Part shown: in pieces, positions 7,216 to 10,511 of the stretch
Position numbering within the stretch: the stretch's first letter is position 1
How the letters are laid out: every line of letters begins with the position of its first letter
Source: Cryomorphaceae bacterium
GTDB taxonomy: Bacteria > Bacteroidota > Bacteroidia > Flavobacteriales > Schleiferiaceae
Direction of reading: 5' to 3'
NCBI GenBank assembly: GCA_949547975.1
Contig: CATITW010000318.1
Span: 1-10,511 of the forward strand
DNA length: 10,511 bases
Notes under the pieces: generated by a model
Told to the model about the DNA's origin: nothing
Database searches by the model: none
The model's input: the letters and a program-made list of their open reading frames with translations, nothing else
Program-made: the position numbers and the translations under genes

Positions 7216-8520
7216 CTACTTCTGACGGAAGAAAATCTCGATAGGTGCTCCGTGGAAGTCGAATGCTTTACGCATTTTGTTTTCCAAGAAACGCTTGTAG
7301 GGTTCCTTAACGTACTGCGGTAGATTCGCGAAAAAGGCGAACTGTGGCGTACGGGTTGGAAGCTGTGTACAGAATTTGATCTTCACGTATTTCCCCTTCA
7401 CTGCCGGTGGTGGGTAGCTCTTGATGATTTCCAACATCGTATCGTTCAGCTGCGAAGTGCTGATCTTTTGCCTGCGACGTTCGTACACCTTCACCCCTTC
7501 CTCAAAGGCTTTAAGTACGCGTTGCTTGGTAAGTGCACTGGTAAAGATGATCGGGAAATCTGTAAACGGCTCCAATTTCTTACGAATGTGTGCCTCTGCA
7601 TCGCGAACGGTATTGGTCTCTTTATTCACCAAATCCCATTTATTCACGACCATGACGAGTCCCTTTTTATTTTTTTCAGCCAACGATACGATCGCCATGT
7701 CTTGCGCTTCAAAACCGCGCGTAGCATCAACAATCATCATACATACATCGGCGTGTTCGATCGCACGCACAGAGCGCATGTTCGAGTAAAACTCGAGGTT
7801 CTCGTGGACCTTGCCCTTTTTACGCAAACCGGCGGTATCCAGGAGCATAAAGTCAAAGCCAAACTTATTAAAGCGGGTATTTACCGTGTCGCGAGTCGTA
7901 CCCGCGATGTCCGTTACAATATTGCGTTCCTCGCCGAATAGGGCGTTCACGATCGATGATTTTCCGGCATTCGGACGACCGATGATGGCCATCTTTGGAA
8001 GGTCTTCAAAGTCATCTACCGGGTTTTCATCCATGTGCTCGACGAGCTCATCCAATAAATCTCCAGTACCTCCACCGTTCACTGCGGAGATGGTGTGGTA
8101 ACGCTCGATGCCTAGACCGTAAAATTCGGTGGCTTCGAGTTCCAACATGCTGTTATCGACTTTATTTACGGCGTAGACTACGGGTTTTTCCGTTTTACGC
8201 AACAGATCAGCGATGATCTTGTCAAATTCGGTAAGCCCAGCTTGCAAGTCCAAAACGAACAAAATGACAGAGGCTTCGTCCAAAGCAAGCTCTACCTGCT
8301 CACGGATCTCTCCTTCAAAAACGTCTTCAGATCCTTCGATGTATCCACCGGTGTCGATAACGGAAAACTCCTTACCGTTCCAGTCACTCTTTCCATAGTG
8401 ACGGTCACGCGTAACCCCCGCTGTGCTGTCCACAATGGCATCACGACGTCTGATTAAACGATTAAAAAGGGTGCTTTTCCCAACATTCGGGCGACCCACG
8501 ATAGCAACGATATTGCTCAT
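7216..8520 (-). CDS. der: Ribosome-assembly GTPase Der (EngA)
   Basis: Der is an essential GTPase with two tandem G domains that acts in maturation of the large (50S) ribosomal subunit. The 434-residue product has both domains intact. The first has G1 GRPNVGKS (9-16), G3 DTGG (56-59), G4 NKVD (119-122) and G5 ISAVN. The second has GRPNAGKS (181-188), DTAG (228-231), NKWD (293-296) and TSAL (327-330). A C-terminal KH-like domain follows from about 350 to the end (PTRTPQFAFFANLPQYV, FDFHGAPIEIFFRQK). I chose the ATG at 8520, which gives MSNIVAIVGRPNVGKS. A TTG seven codons upstream is also in frame but lies within era. The gene follows era after 4 bases on the same strand, so the two are almost certainly one transcript. 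It converges with the orphan GHKL gene with a 3-base gap. Confidence 0.97.
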   Translation of the reverse strand: MSNIVAIVGRPNVGKSTLFNRLIRRRDAIVDSTAGVTRDRHYGKSDWNGKEFSVIDTGGYIEGSEDVFEGEIREQVELALDEASVILFVLDLQAGLTEFDKIIADLLRKTEKPVVYAVNKVDNSMLELEATEFYGLGIERYHTISAVNGGGTGDLLDELVEHMDENPVDDFEDLPKMAIIGRPNAGKSSIVNALFGEERNIVTDIAGTTRDTVNTRFNKFGFDFMLLDTAGLRKKGKVHENLEFYSNMRSVRAIEHADVCMMIVDATRGFEAQDMAIVSLAEKNKKGLVMVVNKWDLVNKETNTVRDAEAHIRKKLEPFTDFPIIFTSALTKQRVLKAFEEGVKVYERRRQKISTSQLNDTMLEIIKSYPPPAVKGKYVKIKFCTQLPTRTPQFAFFANLPQYVKEPYKRFLENKMRKAFDFHGAPIEIFFRQK

Positions 8521-8524
8521 ACTC

Positions 8525-9406
8525 TTACTGTTTGTAACCAAAGCGCTTCAACTGCATATCATTGTCGCGCCAATTTTTCTTCACTTTCACAAAGGTCTCC
8601 AAGTGGATCTTCTTCGAAAAGAAAGCTTCAAGTTGTTTTCTAGCTCCAATACCTACTCTTTTCAGCATCGAGCCCTTATGTCCAATGATGATTCCCTTTT
8701 GCGATTCGCGCGCTACGTAAATCACCGTGCGTATGCGAATGATGTCCTCATCTTCTTTAAAATCCTCCACGTCTACTTCGACGCTGTAGGGGATTTCCTT
8801 CTTATAGTTGAGCAATATCTGCTCACGAACGATCTCACTCACAAAGAATCGCTCGGTTTTGTCGGTTAGAGCCTCCTTGTCAAAATACGGGGGGCTTGGC
8901 GGCATTAATTGGACCAAACGCTCCACTAAATAGCTCGTGTTTGCCTTCTCCAATGCCGAAATAGGAATGATCTCAGCGTTCGGTAAGGTTTCCTTCCAAT
9001 ACGCCACTTCTTCTTCCAATTTCTCCTGATCCGTCGTGTCTATCTTATTGATAATCAACAATACCGGTAGATCTGTCGTTTCCAATTTTTGGAAAAACCC
9101 TTGATCCTTCAGCGCTCGGTCACCCGGCTCTACTAAATACAAGAACACGTCCGCGTCTTCGAAGGCCTCCGACACAAATTTCATCATGTGCTCCTGCATC
9201 TTGTACGCCGGTTGAATGACACCCGGGGTATCTGAAAATACGATCTGGTAGTCTGGCTCGTTCAAGATCCCAAAAATGCGGTGACGGGTCGTCTGCGCCT
9301 TCGGGGTGATGATACTAAGTCGCTCACCCACAAGGGCATTCATAAGCGTACTCTTCCCGACATTGGGATTTCCGATGATATTGACAAAACCGCTTTTGTG
9401 TTCCAT
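8525..9406 (-). CDS. era: Ribosome-assembly GTPase Era
   Basis: Era binds the 3' end of 16S rRNA and checks late maturation of the small ribosomal subunit. The 293-residue product has the usual length and layout. The G domain has G1 GNPNVGKST (12-20), the G2 threonine in QTTR (38-41), G3 DTPG (59-62), G4 NKID (120-123) and G5 ISAL (149-152). The KH domain has SQKGIIIGHKGSMLKRVG (235-252), including the GxxG loop GHKG. The ATG at 9406 (MEHKSGFVNIIGNPNVG) is preferred over an in-frame TTG at 9421, because the TTG would lie upstream of the predicted transcription start. A CATCTTTG box ends 4 bases before the ATG, so era is probably read from its own, nearly leaderless promoter, and der follows 4 bases behind its stop. 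Confidence 0.97.
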   Translation of the reverse strand: MEHKSGFVNIIGNPNVGKSTLMNALVGERLSIITPKAQTTRHRIFGILNEPDYQIVFSDTPGVIQPAYKMQEHMMKFVSEAFEDADVFLYLVEPGDRALKDQGFFQKLETTDLPVLLIINKIDTTDQEKLEEEVAYWKETLPNAEIIPISALEKANTSYLVERLVQLMPPSPPYFDKEALTDKTERFFVSEIVREQILLNYKKEIPYSVEVDVEDFKEDEDIIRIRTVIYVARESQKGIIIGHKGSMLKRVGIGARKQLEAFFSKKIHLETFVKVKKNWRDNDMQLKRFGYKQ

Positions 9407-9410
9407 TTTG

Positions 9411-9418
9411 CAAAGATG
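9411..9418 (-). promoter_or_regulatory. Candidate -7 box (CATCTTTG) for the era-der transcript
   Basis: The minus strand reads CATCTTTGCAAAATG: one mismatch from TAnnTTTG, followed by the CAAA spacer and then the era start codon. TTTTTTGG upstream supplies a TTG-type -33 element 23 bases away, inside the 3' end of the glycosidase gene. The arrangement predicts a leader of only zero to three bases. Confidence 0.45.
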
Positions 9419-9434
9419 CAACTAAATCACGCAG

Positions 9435-10511
9435 TTATAGCCAAAAAACGGGGCCCTGTGTAATGTTTCTGATCTTACTGTGGAAAAAGGGATTGAACCG
9501 GTGGGAAGCCATCAAATACCATGCGGTGGAAGACACGCAAGGATCTGTGGATGCACTGGCCCACAGCTCGTCTGCACCGTAGGCCGTACCGTGATTCGCG
9601 GCGTAGGGCAATCCTCGATGTCCGGAGGCATTTGTGATCCAGCCTTTGCGAAGTTCAGTGAGCACCTCAGTAGCGGCTACGGGATCATTTGCTGCCCAAT
9701 GCATCACGGCTACTTGGGCCGTTCCCTCGAACCACAAGGCGTCCTGGTCTTCATCGAAACAGTATCCCGTGATGGATTCGCCCGTTGCAGTGCTGGTAGT
9801 GGTGAGTGCGTATTTGTTCAGCGCGCTACGGGCCGACTCTGGGAAGTCTGGAAAAGCACAATAGCTCCACGTATTGCAGTCCAAGGCATATTTGTATGAA
9901 GGATTCGTAGGCCAAGCCATGAGGTTGCCGTCCACCGGATCCCATTTCTCGGCTTCCAAATGACGTAGAATACTGGATCGAATAGCGTCGTCAGAAATCA
10001 CAGCAAACGCATCGATATTGCCTTCTGTAATCTTATGTATGGTATCTCCGTTTGCGCGGTAACCGCCGTACAGACCGTCACCGTATGGATCTTCTAAAGA
10101 AACGAGCCACCAGTACAATGACCCTTCAAGGGCATAGTATTTAAAAGGCATGGCCTTATTCACGGAAGCATGATAGATACGCACTGCTTGCAAGAGCCAG
10201 GCATTATCTCCCATCCAGCGGTTGCCTGTAGGCTCGCCGGTGGGTGAACGGAATTGGTAAAAACCACCTAGTCCCTGATCTAGTTCTGTGGTACGTCGAG
10301 CGTCGAAAAAGTCCAAAGTCTTTTCAGCAGCTTCCAAGTTGCCGCTGAGGCAATAGGCGATGATCGCTAAGGCCTGATCGTACGTGCTGATCACGGTGCC
10401 GCCCTCGATCGAAGGAACTAAACCATTGGGGAGCTGGAGGTCTGTGAGAAAGTCGATGGCTGCTAGATCAAAAGAGTCTCGCTGCTTTTGGGCTGAAAAT
10501 TCATAAACGAA
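9435..10511 (-). CDS. Six-hairpin glycosidase-like protein, C-terminal part (5' end beyond window)
   Basis: The frame is open from the right edge to a TAA at 9435 and gives the last 358 residues. The GTG at 10394 is internal, because coding sequence continues upstream of it to the edge (for example AAIDFLTDLQLPNGLVPS). The protein is rich in aromatic residues and shows repeating helical-hairpin units: STYDQALAIIAYCLSGNLEA, GNRWMGDNAWLLQAVRIYHA, GSLYWWLVSLEDPYGDGLYG, ITEGNIDAFAVI, DALWFEGTAQVAVMHWA and the closing STAWYLMASHRFNPF. This pattern is that of (alpha/alpha)6-toroid (six-hairpin) carbohydrate-active proteins. The TYDQA, GDNAW and EGNIDAF motifs probably line the cleft, but I cannot name the family or the catalytic residues with confidence. 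A signal peptide cannot be checked. It is on the same strand as era, 28 bases upstream. A role in glycan breakdown or remodelling is inference. Confidence 0.7.
   Translation of the reverse strand, partial: FVYEFSAQKQRDSFDLAAIDFLTDLQLPNGLVPSIEGGTVISTYDQALAIIAYCLSGNLEAAEKTLDFFDARRTTELDQGLGGFYQFRSPTGEPTGNRWMGDNAWLLQAVRIYHASVNKAMPFKYYALEGSLYWWLVSLEDPYGDGLYGGYRANGDTIHKITEGNIDAFAVISDDAIRSSILRHLEAEKWDPVDGNLMAWPTNPSYKYALDCNTWSYCAFPDFPESARSALNKYALTTTSTATGESITGYCFDEDQDALWFEGTAQVAVMHWAANDPVAATEVLTELRKGWITNASGHRGLPYAANHGTAYGADELWASASTDPCVSSTAWYLMASHRFNPFFHSKIRNITQGPVFWL

Noticed and set aside
7421..8457. Several plus-strand frames of 60-157 residues opposite der
   Set aside because: Der is complete with all G motifs on the other strand. 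The opposing frames show no motifs and overlap each other in different phases.
8423..8869. 148-residue plus-strand frame opposite the era-der junction
   Set aside because: It spans the ends of two well-conserved genes in antisense and has no recognisable domain, so it was taken as a shadow.
9443..9456. GGGCCCC followed by a T-run on the minus strand as a terminator for the glycosidase gene
   Set aside because: GGGCCC is only a 6-base palindrome with no room for a loop, and the stretch lies in codons before the stop. The T-run fits better as part of the era -33 region.

Overview
The window looks like a piece of a Bacteroidota chromosome, most likely a flavobacterium-type organism from a marine or other aquatic setting. 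The reasons are TAnnTTTG-type -7 promoter boxes lying directly against start codons, no usable Shine-Dalgarno sites, a Bacteroidota-style chain-length determinant, an era-der gene pair and a large lipoprotein with a permissive lipobox. The aquatic setting is inferred mainly from the sulfotransferase in a polysaccharide locus. No tRNA, rRNA, CRISPR array, insertion sequence or integrase was seen. Coding density is very high and no gene-free gap exceeds about 85 bases.

Layout. (1) Positions 1-2540, minus strand: a surface-polysaccharide unit read in the order Wzx-type flippase, sulfotransferase, Wzz-type chain-length determinant (cut by the left edge). The first two genes overlap by ATGA and the third starts 7 bases after the second. 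(2) Positions 2541-2623: a short divergent promoter region. (3) Positions 2624-4317, plus strand: a GT4 glycosyltransferase coupled by an ATGA overlap to rnhB (RNase HII). (4) Positions 4388-6796, plus strand: an 802-residue lipoprotein of unrecognised family with a beta-propeller-like C-terminal half. (5) Positions 6856-7212, plus strand: a 118-residue orphan holding only the G1/G2 half of a GHKL (histidine-kinase-type) ATPase domain behind a hydrophobic N-terminus. (6) Positions 7216-9406, minus strand: era and der, two ribosome-assembly GTPases 4 bases apart. (7) Position 9435 to the right edge, minus strand: the C-terminal part of a six-hairpin (alpha/alpha toroid) glycosidase-like protein.

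How the genes fit together. Flippase, sulfotransferase, chain-length protein and GT4 enzyme together suggest synthesis of a sulfated capsule or exopolysaccharide by a Wzx/Wzy-type route. The locus probably continues past the left edge. RNase HII, Era and Der are conserved housekeeping genes. The items most worth a second look are the orphan GHKL fragment with the inverted repeats in front of and inside it, the unassigned propeller lipoprotein, and the apparently leaderless promoters of the glycosyltransferase and era. I do not see a clear new multi-gene defence or mobile system here.
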